Assembly (NCBI GenBank): GCA_020628645.1
Contig: JAHDES010000019.1
Coordinates: 34,932-98,931 of the forward strand
Direction of reading: 5' to 3'
DNA: 64,000 nt
Origin: Saprospiraceae bacterium
Lineage (GTDB): Bacteria; Bacteroidota; Bacteroidia; Chitinophagales; Saprospiraceae
Positions 52,784-61,963 of the stretch are shown piece after piece. Made by a program: the position numbers and the translations under genes. Positions within the stretch are counted from its first letter, which is position 1; each line of letters opens with the position of its first letter. The notes under the pieces were generated by a model. That model had not been told where the DNA came from, searched no databases, and worked only from the letters and a program-made list of their open reading frames with translations.

Positions 52784-54277
52784 ATGATAGATTACTATTT
52801 TACGGAAGAGCACAATATGTTTCGAGAAAGTTTAAAGACCTTTCTCCAAAAAGAAGTCGTCCCTAATATCGATCAATGGGAAGAAGATCGCCGTATACCA
52901 AGATCCGTTTGGAAAAAAATGGGCGAACAAGGATTTCTAGGATTGAGTTATCCAGAAAAATATGGCGGTTTAGAATTGGATTTCTTCTTTGATGTAGTTT
53001 TTTGTGAAGAAACCTCCAAAGTATTTTCGGGTGGCTTTGCCATCACACAAACGGTTACCCAATACATGTCTTCTACCTACATCGCCAAATATGGAACAGA
53101 AGCCCTCAAACAAAAATATCTACCTGGTGTAATCTCAGGCGATTTGATTGCGAGTATTGGGATTACTGAACCGACGGCAGGTTCTGATGCCGCTAATATC
53201 AAAACAACTGCTACTTTAGAGGGAGATTATTATGTTGTGAATGGTTCAAAAACCTTCATTACCAATGGCGTTTATGGCGACTTTATTGTCACTGTCGTGA
53301 AAACTGATCCCAAAGCTGGTCCTGCGGGGGTGAGTTTATTAGTCATTGATAGAAATGCGGAAGGTGTTTCTGCTTCAAAATTGAAAAAATTGGGATGGCA
53401 TGCGTCCGATACAGCCGAGTTAGCATTTGACCATGTAAAAGTCCCCAAAGAAAATTTGATTGGTCAAGAAGGTAGAGGATTTTATTACTTGATGGGAGGC
53501 TTACAATTAGAGCGATTAGTCGGTGCTGTAATGGGCTATGCTGGATGTGAATCGGCAATGGAATACACCTTACAGTACATGTCTGAACGAGAAGCCTTTG
53601 GTCGATCAATCAATAAATTTCAAGTATTAAGACATCGAATGGCTCAATTAGCTACAGAAATTGAATCCTGTAAGCAATTTGTCTTGTACTGTTCTCGATT
53701 ACACAATGACAATAAATACGCCGTGAAAGAATGTTCCATGGCAAAATTATTGGCATCTGAACTATCTGATAAAGTCATGTATCAATGCTTACAAATGTTT
53801 GGGGGCTATGGCTTTATGGAAGAATACAAAATGGCACGAATGTATCGAGATACGCGTGTGGGCACCATAGGAGGTGGCTCTTCTGAAATCATGCGAGAAA
53901 TCATTGCTAAAATGATTATTGATGATGTTTCTTATCAATCCGCTTCCTCCAATAGCGAAACTCCGTCTACTAATGGAGAAATTAATCTAGATAAAATACT
54001 AGACCAAATTAAACAACGAGCTGAAGCAGCCAGTCCAATTGGCAATACCTTGAAATTTGATTTTGGCAAGGAACAACTTTACATTGATGGAACAGCAGAT
54101 AAAAATGTTGTCTCTACCGAAAATAAAGAAGCTGCTTGCTTGGTAGAATCTAGTTTTGAAGATTTTCTAGCATTGACCAAAGGCGAACTCAACCCAATGG
54201 GCGCAGTGATGAGTGGCAAAGTAAAAATAAAAGGTGATATGTCTGTCGCTATGAAACTGCAATCTTTGTTTAATTAA
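52784..54277 (+). CDS. Acyl-CoA dehydrogenase fused to an SCP2 sterol-carrier domain
   Basis: A protein of about 497 residues. I choose the ATG at 52784 (MIDYYFTEEHNMFRESLKTF); the TTG upstream lies within repeat copy 3's edge. The dehydrogenase part has ASIGITEPTAGSDAANIKTT, YVVNGSKTFITNGVYGDFIV, REAFGRSINKFQVLRHRMAQ and LQMFGGYGFMEEYKMARMYR, followed by IGGGSSEIMREIIA near the catalytic region. After a Ser/Asn linker, the last ~98 residues are an SCP2 domain (EAASPIGNTLKFDFGKEQLY, then FLALTKGELNPMGAVMSGKVKIKGDM) that binds acyl-CoA or sterol-like lipid. The fusion suggests bulky or branched substrates. Confidence 0.9.
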   Translation: MIDYYFTEEHNMFRESLKTFLQKEVVPNIDQWEEDRRIPRSVWKKMGEQGFLGLSYPEKYGGLELDFFFDVVFCEETSKVFSGGFAITQTVTQYMSSTYIAKYGTEALKQKYLPGVISGDLIASIGITEPTAGSDAANIKTTATLEGDYYVVNGSKTFITNGVYGDFIVTVVKTDPKAGPAGVSLLVIDRNAEGVSASKLKKLGWHASDTAELAFDHVKVPKENLIGQEGRGFYYLMGGLQLERLVGAVMGYAGCESAMEYTLQYMSEREAFGRSINKFQVLRHRMAQLATEIESCKQFVLYCSRLHNDNKYAVKECSMAKLLASELSDKVMYQCLQMFGGYGFMEEYKMARMYRDTRVGTIGGGSSEIMREIIAKMIIDDVSYQSASSNSETPSTNGEINLDKILDQIKQRAEAASPIGNTLKFDFGKEQLYIDGTADKNVVSTENKEAACLVESSFEDFLALTKGELNPMGAVMSGKVKIKGDMSVAMKLQSLFN

Positions 54278-54310
54278 AAAAACTTTCAAATCCTATAAAA
54301 TAAAACCATC

Positions 54311-55285
54311 ATGACAAAGGACGATTTATTAAAAAGTTTCAATCTCAAATTACCTGTGGTAGCCTCCCCTATGTTTATCGTTTCACAAATGGCATTAGTA
54401 AAAGAATGTTGTAAAAATGGCATCATAGGTACATTTCCTGCCCTCAATCAGCGTAGCACAGAAGGATTTGAAGAATGGCTGATTGAGCTCAAAGATGAAT
54501 TCAAAAAATGGGAAGCGGAGACAGGGGAGAAAGCACCTCCTTATGGCGTTAATTTAATCGTTCATCGTACCAATCCTAGAGTGGATGCCGACTTGAAGAT
54601 TTGTGTTAAACATCAAGTACCTATTATCATTACTTCACTAGGTGCGGTAAAAGAATTAGTAGAAGAGGTACACAGCTATGGTGGCTTAGTATTTCATGAT
54701 GTTACTAATTTACGACATGCTAAAAAAGCAATTGGAGCAGGTGTTGATGGATTAATCTTGGTCACAGCAGGCGCAGGCGGACATGCAGGCACCAGAAATC
54801 CAATGCCATTTATTGCAGAAATACGAGAAATTTGGGATGGTCTTATTCTCTTAGGTGGAAATATTAGTACTGGACGAGATATTGCTTCTGCACTTCAAAT
54901 GGGGGCAGATATTGCTTACATGGGAACACGTTTTATCAATACGAATGAAGCAGTCGCCGATGAAGCCTACAAAAAAATGATTATTGAAGCAGGTACAGAT
55001 GATATTGTGTATACCGCCGCCATTTCAGGCGTACCCGCTAATTTTTTAAAACAAAGTTTGCTCAATGCAGGCATCCCAACTACCATGTGGGACATCAAAA
55101 ATAAAGTAGATTTTGGTAAAGAATTAGATTCTGAAGCCAAAGCTTGGAAAACCATTTGGTCAGCAGGTCAAGGCGTAGCCACCATCAAAGATACCCTCCC
55201 TGCTGCTGCTTTAATTGCAAGACTTAAACATGAATTTAAAGCAGCTATTGAAGACCAATATCAATATCTAGAACGCTATAAGTAG
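54311..55285 (+). CDS. Nitronate monooxygenase-like FMN enzyme
   Basis: A 324-residue FMN-binding TIM-barrel protein of the nitronate monooxygenase / 2-nitropropane dioxygenase family. Features: PVVASPMFIVSQMALVKECC at the start, AGVDGLILVTAGAGGHAGTR with the catalytic His in GHAG, and ILLGGNISTGRDIASALQMG and GADIAYMGTRFINTNEAVAD (FMN phosphate grip). The pairing with acyl-CoA dehydrogenases recurs in catabolic islands, where the real role may be the removal of nitronates or an enoyl-type reduction. It lies 33 nt after the SCP2-fusion gene. Function within the pathway is uncertain. Confidence 0.85.
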   Translation: MTKDDLLKSFNLKLPVVASPMFIVSQMALVKECCKNGIIGTFPALNQRSTEGFEEWLIELKDEFKKWEAETGEKAPPYGVNLIVHRTNPRVDADLKICVKHQVPIIITSLGAVKELVEEVHSYGGLVFHDVTNLRHAKKAIGAGVDGLILVTAGAGGHAGTRNPMPFIAEIREIWDGLILLGGNISTGRDIASALQMGADIAYMGTRFINTNEAVADEAYKKMIIEAGTDDIVYTAAISGVPANFLKQSLLNAGIPTTMWDIKNKVDFGKELDSEAKAWKTIWSAGQGVATIKDTLPAAALIARLKHEFKAAIEDQYQYLERYK

Positions 55286-55296
55286 TTGATTTATCA

Positions 55297-55479
55297 TTGT
55301 TTCAACTTCAATTCAATGATGTTAAAGAACTAAAAGAATCAAGGGCTTGTTTAAGAGTGTTAAGCTATTTAAATTTGGGTAATAAACTAAAGAGAAATCT
55401 TTTGTTATCAGAATGTGATGAATTAACAGCTATTGGCTTTTCTATGATTAATAAACCAAAAAACAATTTTACTCGTTAA
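55297..55479 (+). pseudogene. Remnant of a 23S rRNA-intervening-sequence (four-helix bundle) gene
   Basis: A 60-codon frame without ATG that reads KELKESRACLRVLSYLNLGN and LLLSECDELTAIGFSMINKP. This matches the C-terminal half of the S23/IVP four-helix bundle family, whose typical end is KELRETxxWLKxxxxxxxLL and AECDELIxILTSxIxTAKxN. The N-terminal half is missing, so this looks like a decayed or truncated copy dropped inside the operon. It starts 12 nt after the nitronate monooxygenase gene. No function expected. Confidence 0.55.
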
Positions 55480-55524
55480 TCTAGATAAGCTCCCTTAGTT
55501 CAATTTGTAAAAAACCTAACCATA

Positions 55525-56733
55525 ATGTACCATAATATTGCCATTCATCGAGCTTTATATGCTTCTGACGAACACCAAATGGTGCGCCAAGCATTAATTG
55601 ATTTTCTAAAAAAAGAAGCCATTCCTCATCAAGAAAAGTGGGAAAAAGAAAAGTGCGCTCCCAAAGCCTTTTGGCGTAAAATGGGCGAACAAGGATTTCT
55701 TTGTATGGATATTCCACAAGAATATGGCGGTGGTGGTTTTGATTTTTCCTTTAATGCAATGGTGCTTGAAGAATCGCGTCGCTTAGGTATTGATTTCGGT
55801 CAAGCTGTTCATTCTGATATTGTTGCTCCTTATATTTTGCGGTATGGAACAGAAGCCCAAAAACAGCATTATTTGCCTAAAATGGTCACAGGCGAGCTAA
55901 TTGGTTGCATTGGAATGACTGAACCTAGTGCAGGTTCTGATTTAAAATCATTAAAAACGACTGCACTAGATATGGGCGACTATTATCTTGTTAATGGTTC
56001 AAAAACCTTTATTACCAATGGTTATGTAGCAGATTTTGTATGCTGTGCTGTTCGTACCGATGTAGGAATTAGTCTTTTATTAATGGATAAAGAACTAGAA
56101 GGGTTTACAACAGGTCAACCTTTTGATAAAATTGGTATTAAATATCAAGATACTTGTGAATTATTTTTTGAAGATGTCAAAGTTCCTAAAGATAATTTAC
56201 TAGGAGAAGAAGGCATGGGATTCAAATACATGATGGCAGATTTACCTCGTGAACGGATTGGTATTGCCGTAGAAAGTTTGGGTTCAGCAATTGGCGTTTT
56301 AGAAAAAACCCTTCAGTACGTTACCGAACGAAAAGCCTTTGGTCGCTCCATAGCAGATTTTCAAAATACACAATTCAAATTAGCAGATTGCGCCGCAGAA
56401 GTACAAGTTTATCAAGCCTTTCTTGATCGTTGTATTGAGTTACAAATGCAACACCAACTAAGCACAGAACAAGCCTCTATTGCCAAATTAAAAGCAACTG
56501 AAATGCACGGGAAATTAGTCGATGAATGCCTTCAATTATTTGGTGGTTATGGCTTTATTTGGGAATATGATGTAGCCAAAGCTTTCGCAGGAGCAAGAGT
56601 ATCCCGTATTTATGGTGGCACTAGTGAAATTATGAAATTGATCATCTCCAGAGGATTGTTCAAAGAGTTTTATCGGGCTAAACAAAAAGAATTGGCTTTT
56701 CAGTCAAATACTAATACGCAATTGAATAAGTGA
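55525..56733 (+). CDS. Acyl-CoA dehydrogenase
   Basis: A 402-residue standard-length acyl-CoA dehydrogenase, homotetramer with FAD. Its motifs are IGCIGMTEPSAGSDLKSLKT, YLVNGSKTFITNGYVADFVC, RKAFGRSIADFQNTQFKLAD and CLQLFGGYGFIWEYDVAKAF, then IYGGTSEIMKLIISRGL. It resembles the SCP2-fused dehydrogenase upstream (same TEP and GGYGF signatures) more than the 592-residue enzyme. It is the last gene of the acyl-CoA catabolic cluster, 45 nt after the four-helix-bundle remnant. Chain length preference is not deducible; branched/short acyl-CoA is a fair guess from LxxSxGR-type loops. Confidence 0.92.
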   Translation: MYHNIAIHRALYASDEHQMVRQALIDFLKKEAIPHQEKWEKEKCAPKAFWRKMGEQGFLCMDIPQEYGGGGFDFSFNAMVLEESRRLGIDFGQAVHSDIVAPYILRYGTEAQKQHYLPKMVTGELIGCIGMTEPSAGSDLKSLKTTALDMGDYYLVNGSKTFITNGYVADFVCCAVRTDVGISLLLMDKELEGFTTGQPFDKIGIKYQDTCELFFEDVKVPKDNLLGEEGMGFKYMMADLPRERIGIAVESLGSAIGVLEKTLQYVTERKAFGRSIADFQNTQFKLADCAAEVQVYQAFLDRCIELQMQHQLSTEQASIAKLKATEMHGKLVDECLQLFGGYGFIWEYDVAKAFAGARVSRIYGGTSEIMKLIISRGLFKEFYRAKQKELAFQSNTNTQLNK

Positions 56734-56746
56734 TTTTATAAATCAC
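56730..56746. repeat. GTGATTT/AAATCAC mini-hairpin beside palindromic repeat copy B
   Basis: GTGATTT pairs with AAATCAC around TAT. The same hairpin type (7746-7762) lies on the matching side of copy A. Confidence 0.5.
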
Positions 56747-56760
56747 GACTTAACCATATA

Positions 56761-56835
56761 ATGCCGATTTGAAAAAATCCCACCAGAGTCGGGCAAGCAT
56801 AAATTATATCCGAAAAGATTTTGTCAAAACGGTAT
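56761..56835. repeat. Palindromic intergenic repeat, copy B (inverted)
   Basis: On the reverse strand it reads ATACCGTTTTGACAAAATC, TTTTCGGATATAATTTATG, then an 18-bp insert containing CCCG, then ATTTTTTCAAATCGGCAT, i.e. copy A with an insertion. The ends ATGCCGATTTG and CAAAACGGTAT mirror each other. Confidence 0.7.
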
Positions 56836-56841
56836 AAATAG

Positions 56842-56884
56842 ATAAAAATAAAGCCCTACTATTTCTTTTGAAATGCTAGGGCTT
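56842..56884 (-). terminator. Terminator of the CHAT/nSTAND operon
   Basis: AAGCCCTA (56851-56858) pairs with TAGGGCTT (56877-56884), with an inner ATTTC/GAAAT stem. On the minus strand it is followed by TTTATTTTTAT. Confidence 0.8.
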
Positions 56885-56904
56885 ATTGATTATTACCTTA
56901 AACA

Positions 56905-58509
56905 TCATCTAGAAGATTGGAATAAAGTTTTTACTTTTTCAAAGTCAGGATGCGTAATATTTGCTTCTTCCAAAATCTTAATATCTTCTAGAAAGATATC
57001 ATCTGAAAGTCTTGTACGTCCTCTAAAAGACTTTCCTTTCCATTTTGTGTAAATTTCTTCTGCTTTTTCCCATTGGTTATTTAGTAAATATCCTAATGCA
57101 AGATTGGTTGCTACACTTTCCTTTTTTGGAGCTAACTTTAAAACTGCTTGGGCGGCTTTTATCGCTTCATGAGGTTTCTGAGCAAATAGTGCATACCAGC
57201 TTTTGCCAAATAGAATGTCAGAATGTTTTTTTCTTATTACCTTCTTTGATTTAAGGTGTTCCTCCGTTAAATTGTAAGCGGTGTGGTAATCTTTAGATTG
57301 GAAAGCGATACTAGTCAATTCAGTGTAATCAATTTCACTAGTAGTATTGCTACGTTCCCATTCGGAAATATCTTTATAATAGGTTTTATACACATCATAT
57401 GCAAAACCTACAGAAAAATAATAGTACTGTCTTTTCCTAAACTGTTCTGTATAATCATATAGCTGAATAGGGGTAGTAGAAACAGTATTGAATAAATCTT
57501 TCCCCCACCCTATATCAACATAAAAAACAAAAAGATTTGCTGCCTCTAGCTTAGCTCTAATATAAATCTCACCTGCTACATTCCATCTATGTCGAGCTTT
57601 ATTCTTAATCAAATCAATAGTAGTGAAAGAAGTGGTATTTTGTGATAGAGGGCTTGGAATATCATGGTAGGTTATTGTATAGTTGTTTATAGTATTATCC
57701 AGAATATATGATGGTGCAATTCCTGCTGAAAATTGGTAAAATGCATTGAAATATCCTCCAAAACTTCCTCTCAAATCTCTACTAATTATGATAGGAGCTT
57801 CTATGTATTTTAATTGTTCTTGTATATTTAAGGTCGCACTTGAAATTAAACCATCTGGTGATGTTACAGCAGGAAATTCAATATTATAAGAAAAGTTGGG
57901 AGAGAAGGAATGCCTATATCCAACAGATAAGCCAGTTTGATTTTTTTTACCTACATAATGGTCTAATGATATTTGATAATAAAAACCTCCTTCTAAATTT
58001 GGGATAGAAAGATAAATACTATCAGCAGTAAAATTTTGCACCTCATTTTTTTTCAATAATTTAAACTTATTTTGTATTGAACTACCCAAATCACTATACG
58101 TTCCATTTACATTAAATATTGGAAGGCGTCTTATTTTGTTTGAGAAATTATAAAATTCAGGGGTATCAATAGATGGATTGGAAATAAAATAAGAATTTTT
58201 CTTGAGGATTTTTTTATAATAACCAATCGCTTCTTCCTTTTGATTGCTTAATAAACAAATAGAGGTGAGGATTTTCAATAAATCAATTTCTGAACTATAG
58301 AGACTATTAGGAATATTGGTAAACCTGGGATTAATTGAGTTGGAGATAGATCTATCTAGGCAAGATAATGCTATTTCTTTTGCTAAAAGTAGATTACCAC
58401 GGTCATAATGTTTTAGGACTTCTTCATAACAATTAAATGATTTTTGAGCTGCACATATTGATACCCCAAAAAAGAAGCTACAACTTAAAATTAATTTTAT
58501 TATTCGCAT
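56905..58509 (-). CDS. Exported barrel-like protein with C-terminal TPRs, fourth gene of the CHAT/nSTAND operon
   Basis: A 534-residue exported protein. A signal peptide (LILSCSFFFGVSICAAQ) is followed by a helical part with a TPR-like start (EEVLKHYDRGNLLLAKEIAL), then a long region of alternating strands typical of outer-membrane barrels (GGFYYQISLDHYVGKKNQTG, LSVGYRHSFSPNFSYNIEF, FGGYFNAFYQFSAGIAPSYI, YFSVGFAYDVYKTYYKDISE). The C-terminal ~130 residues carry TPR helices (SWYALFAQKPHEAIKAAQAV, then LALGYLLNNQWEKAEEIYTK). Its start overlaps the WD40 gene by 10 nt, so it belongs to the operon. I infer an outer-membrane sensor or anchor. The barrel itself is from pattern only. Confidence 0.7.
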   Translation of the reverse strand: MRIIKLILSCSFFFGVSICAAQKSFNCYEEVLKHYDRGNLLLAKEIALSCLDRSISNSINPRFTNIPNSLYSSEIDLLKILTSICLLSNQKEEAIGYYKKILKKNSYFISNPSIDTPEFYNFSNKIRRLPIFNVNGTYSDLGSSIQNKFKLLKKNEVQNFTADSIYLSIPNLEGGFYYQISLDHYVGKKNQTGLSVGYRHSFSPNFSYNIEFPAVTSPDGLISSATLNIQEQLKYIEAPIIISRDLRGSFGGYFNAFYQFSAGIAPSYILDNTINNYTITYHDIPSPLSQNTTSFTTIDLIKNKARHRWNVAGEIYIRAKLEAANLFVFYVDIGWGKDLFNTVSTTPIQLYDYTEQFRKRQYYYFSVGFAYDVYKTYYKDISEWERSNTTSEIDYTELTSIAFQSKDYHTAYNLTEEHLKSKKVIRKKHSDILFGKSWYALFAQKPHEAIKAAQAVLKLAPKKESVATNLALGYLLNNQWEKAEEIYTKWKGKSFRGRTRLSDDIFLEDIKILEEANITHPDFEKVKTLFQSSR

Positions 58510-60254
58510 AAGTTATATTTTTTAAATTCATTACCAATTAGCTGATTCCATTCACTATCATTAAGTTGATATTCAATCTCGCTACATATTTCTTGTGATA
58601 AGTATGTTTTATTCAACAACCAATATTTAATAACACCATCTCTTGAACTAGTAACCAGGCGTTCTTCTGTATCAAGAAAGGATATATTAGTGACCCAAGT
58701 CTCATGATCCTTAATAATGACAGGAAAGTACTTAGGACTATCCATTTCTTTTACATCCCAAACTGAAAAACTAGTATCATAACTAGACACAGCTAAAGCC
58801 CCATTTTTAATGGTAATATCTGAAATCATCGCCTTGTGTACATTAGGGCTTATCAACTGAATGTCATCAGAATCAATCTCATATCGATACACATTACCAT
58901 CATTATCACCAATGAATAACATATTTTCCACTATATCACTAGTAAAACAAGTAGGTGTTGCTTTTAGGAAATTATTAATCGTAAAAAGAGGAGAAAGCGT
59001 TTGCGTAGTAAGATTATACAATTGAATTTTACCATCTACCATTAAAATAATCATACTTGAGTTTGAAGGATGAGGATTTATTTTTTGAATAGAGATAGAA
59101 AATTCTTTGTGCTGTTTAACACTAAAAGTGGTCTCGTCTAAAAGGAAGCTCGTTAAAGTGGACGTTGTACCATTAGTAGCTAAAGAGATAAATTCATGCT
59201 CTGTTAAAAATAGAATATCAGTAATTTCTAATTGATTATTTGGTGTTATAAAACTTCGCTCATCAATAGATAATTTTTCTTGCGAGTCAATCTGATAAAC
59301 ATCAGGAATGTTATCTCTTTTCCCTCCATAAATGACTAGATTTTTACCTGGAAACTTTTTGACAACATTATAAGAATCATCTTGATGTTTAAAAGGTGGG
59401 ACATACATCAATAAAGTGTCATATCTTATTTTAGGTTCCAAACTTATGAAACCTCCTGTATCAGCTATGTATAAGTGATGAGCTATATGATCGTATTCTA
59501 AGTCATTTATAGAGACATAAGCTTTTCGAATAACATTAAAGTCTTCTCCCCAGATTGACTTGTTTGCATAGTAGAGGCTATTATAAATATCAGAATCAAA
59601 ATAGTCAGGATTGGCATTACTATACATATCATAGGCTACTTTAGCTAGTGTTAACTTAACATCTTTATCTTGTGGTGGAATAGCAATAGACTTAATCGCC
59701 AGATTTTTTGAAAATGATAAGTGCTTTAAGCGTTCTTTTTTTCTCGTTTCTACTTCCTTTTGATCTAGAGTCTCGGCTAAAGCCTCATATGCCTCTTGGG
59801 TTTTTTCCAGTTCTATCAATCTTAGCGAATCACTCTGTTTAGCTAAGTTCAGATTAGCATCAGCTTCCTCATTCGCTTTTATTGCTTCTTCTAGTGCTAT
59901 TTTTAAGTCCTCTTCGGCTTTTATTGCCTTTAATTTAGCTGCTATAGCTACTTTTCGATTTCGTTCTGATTGTTGGTATAGGCGATTGATCTCTTGGAAG
60001 ATCGTTAATATTTTTTTATCGTAGAGGGCTGCGTTTTCCACATCACAAAGTTTAGCGGCTTGGTATTTTTTTATAGCTTCTTCATATTGAGGTATAGGCT
60101 GATTTAGAAAAGCTTCTGCTTTTTCTACAATACAAGTACAAGTTCCACAAGGCGATTGTGCATACGAGGGAAGCACACAAAGCAGTAGGCATAAGCAACT
60201 ACTTATTTTTATGGTAAAATTGTAGAGGAGGATTAATTTATGTGTTGCGAACAT
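58500..60254 (-). CDS. Exported coiled-coil/WD40-propeller protein, third gene of the operon
   Basis: A 584-residue protein with a signal peptide (IKISSCLCLLLCVLPSYAQ), so the propeller is likely periplasmic or surface-exposed. Residues ~35-200 are helical with a clear Glu/Lys/Ala coiled coil (AKLKAIKAEEDLKIALEEAI, ETRKKERLKHLSFSKNLAI). Residues ~245-560 hold weak beta-propeller repeats (YDHIAHHLYIADTGGFISLE, ENMLFIGDNDGNVYRYEIDS, KNGALAVSSYDTSFSVWDVK, LDTEERLVTSSRDGVIKYWL), of the WD40 kind. It overlaps the end of the NTPase gene by 22 nt, showing strong coupling. In comparable proteins the WD40 part is the C-terminus of the STAND protein; here it is separate. Confidence 0.8.
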   Translation of the reverse strand: MFATHKLILLYNFTIKISSCLCLLLCVLPSYAQSPCGTCTCIVEKAEAFLNQPIPQYEEAIKKYQAAKLCDVENAALYDKKILTIFQEINRLYQQSERNRKVAIAAKLKAIKAEEDLKIALEEAIKANEEADANLNLAKQSDSLRLIELEKTQEAYEALAETLDQKEVETRKKERLKHLSFSKNLAIKSIAIPPQDKDVKLTLAKVAYDMYSNANPDYFDSDIYNSLYYANKSIWGEDFNVIRKAYVSINDLEYDHIAHHLYIADTGGFISLEPKIRYDTLLMYVPPFKHQDDSYNVVKKFPGKNLVIYGGKRDNIPDVYQIDSQEKLSIDERSFITPNNQLEITDILFLTEHEFISLATNGTTSTLTSFLLDETTFSVKQHKEFSISIQKINPHPSNSSMIILMVDGKIQLYNLTTQTLSPLFTINNFLKATPTCFTSDIVENMLFIGDNDGNVYRYEIDSDDIQLISPNVHKAMISDITIKNGALAVSSYDTSFSVWDVKEMDSPKYFPVIIKDHETWVTNISFLDTEERLVTSSRDGVIKYWLLNKTYLSQEICSEIEYQLNDSEWNQLIGNEFKKYNLCE

Positions 60255-61963
60255 TCTATAATTAATTTTTCAATTTGTTGATTATTGGGATTTAGTTCTT
60301 GTGCTTCGTTAAGTCTTTTCAGGGCATACTTATACTCTTTAGTAGCTATATAAGTTTTTGCTTCGGTTAATAATTGCTGTGCCTGCGTCGCTTTTCTCTT
60401 TTGTTCTTCTTTTTTAAACTGATTCAATCTTTGTTGCGCTATTTCTTCAGCTTGTTTTGCATGTTCCTCGGCTATCCTTGCATTAAAAAATAAGATTATC
60501 GCTAATACTGCTATCATACTAGCAATAGAAAAAGAAATTCGTGCTAGATGCCTTTGTCGATTAGCCTTTTGTTCATTTTTTTCGGCTGTTGCCCTTAAAT
60601 CGCGTTCTTGTATCAACTCTTGTTCTTTTCGAATGGCTTCTTGCTGATGAAATGCACGACTTTTTTCAATAAATTGGCGATAGTCATCTACTAAATTTAG
60701 TTTCTGCAAATAGGGAGTATAAAGTTGTAATTGTCCTAAACTTAAATAATCGTTGGTTTGATGATAAACCCCATAACTACTTTTAATTTCGCGGCGCATT
60801 TCATTTAAGGCACGTTCTTCATCTGTGCGTTGTTGATCAATACGCGCCGCCAATGTATCGTGTGCTAGCTCTATCGTATCATTTCGAAATCGCAATAAAC
60901 GAGCTTCTTCTAGTTCCAATAGACAAGCAGAAAGATGAGATGATTGTAGGCTTAGATTATCTTGAATACTTTGTTCTAGTTCAAAAACATCATCTTCTCG
61001 AGTGTAATAAACAGGTCGTTTGGTTCCTTCTGTTGTAACGAAGGCATCTAGCACTTTTTTTACTGTATCTTTTGAAAAATTGGATTTTTTTTGAGAAAGA
61101 CGAGTTTGAATTTCTAAGGTTTTCTCTCGTAAAAAGCGTACTAATACATCATCAATCTCTCCAAAATCGTCTATCTCTTTCTGGGTAAATTCTAAAAAAG
61201 GGAATTCTTCGTCTATTCCTTCAGGATAGGTTCGTTGATAGTCTTCTTGATACAACATATCCAAATACACTTGTAAATAGGTAAGCGGAATATTTGATTT
61301 ATCACTACTCAACTTATTGACCATTTGTTGAAGTCGTTCTTCTTTAGGCTCCGCTAACTGTATATTGAAAGCCTTAAAAGATTCTTGCATGACCTCTCGA
61401 ATATAATTGTTAGTCATGGGTTCTACTCGCAATTTATAATCAAAAAGAGTAGGAACAATTTGCTCAAAATTGTATAGTTGTCCGATGTATTCTTCACGTA
61501 AAATCAAGATGACTCGGCATGGTAATTCTGCTTCTTGAAGGGCTTGTAATTCCTTCATAAATTGATTTTGTTCATCAGGATCACCCAAAATGAACAATTC
61601 TTCAAATTGATCAAAAAGTAGATATACTGGTCGATAATATTTATAAAATAAATTTTCAACTAGTATATTCAAATCGTCACTTTGTTCTTGAACAGGTAAT
61701 GCTTTATTCAGTTTATTGCGGATAGAAGTATTGATATTTTCCTTTTTACGAATCAAAAAAGGCATCCAATCAGGACCATCAAATCGTGTAGCTAATCCAC
61801 ATTGAACCAAACTCGTTTTTCCTGTACCTGACAAACCATAAACTAACACCAAAGGTGTTTTAAAAACCATATTATAGAGTGCGTCAATCTCTTTTTCACG
61901 ACCAAAAAAGATGGCTTTATCATTCGCCGTATATGCATCTAGAAATTTAAAGGGGCTGTTCAT
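60233..61963 (-). CDS. nSTAND1-type NTPase with transmembrane helix and C-terminal TPR
   Basis: A 576-residue signalling ATPase. The Walker A loop is VYGLSGTGKTSL (residues ~41-52), and Walker B is PVYLLFDQFEELFIL with Asp118, the STAND variant with two acidic residues after the Asp. It continues with the helical lid (LEEARLLRFR, then IELAHDTLAARIDQQRTDEERAL), a long charged coiled coil, one membrane helix at ~475-493 (ISFSIASMIAVLAIILFF) and about 83 residues with a TPR-like unit (EYKYALKRLNEAQELNPNNQ). With the NTPase inside, the tail faces the periplasm. It starts with an ATGA overlap to the CHAT gene and overlaps the WD40 gene by 22 nt. Membership by motif is firm; ligand unknown. Confidence 0.88.
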   Translation of the reverse strand: MNSPFKFLDAYTANDKAIFFGREKEIDALYNMVFKTPLVLVYGLSGTGKTSLVQCGLATRFDGPDWMPFLIRKKENINTSIRNKLNKALPVQEQSDDLNILVENLFYKYYRPVYLLFDQFEELFILGDPDEQNQFMKELQALQEAELPCRVILILREEYIGQLYNFEQIVPTLFDYKLRVEPMTNNYIREVMQESFKAFNIQLAEPKEERLQQMVNKLSSDKSNIPLTYLQVYLDMLYQEDYQRTYPEGIDEEFPFLEFTQKEIDDFGEIDDVLVRFLREKTLEIQTRLSQKKSNFSKDTVKKVLDAFVTTEGTKRPVYYTREDDVFELEQSIQDNLSLQSSHLSACLLELEEARLLRFRNDTIELAHDTLAARIDQQRTDEERALNEMRREIKSSYGVYHQTNDYLSLGQLQLYTPYLQKLNLVDDYRQFIEKSRAFHQQEAIRKEQELIQERDLRATAEKNEQKANRQRHLARISFSIASMIAVLAIILFFNARIAEEHAKQAEEIAQQRLNQFKKEEQKRKATQAQQLLTEAKTYIATKEYKYALKRLNEAQELNPNNQQIEKLIIECSQHIN

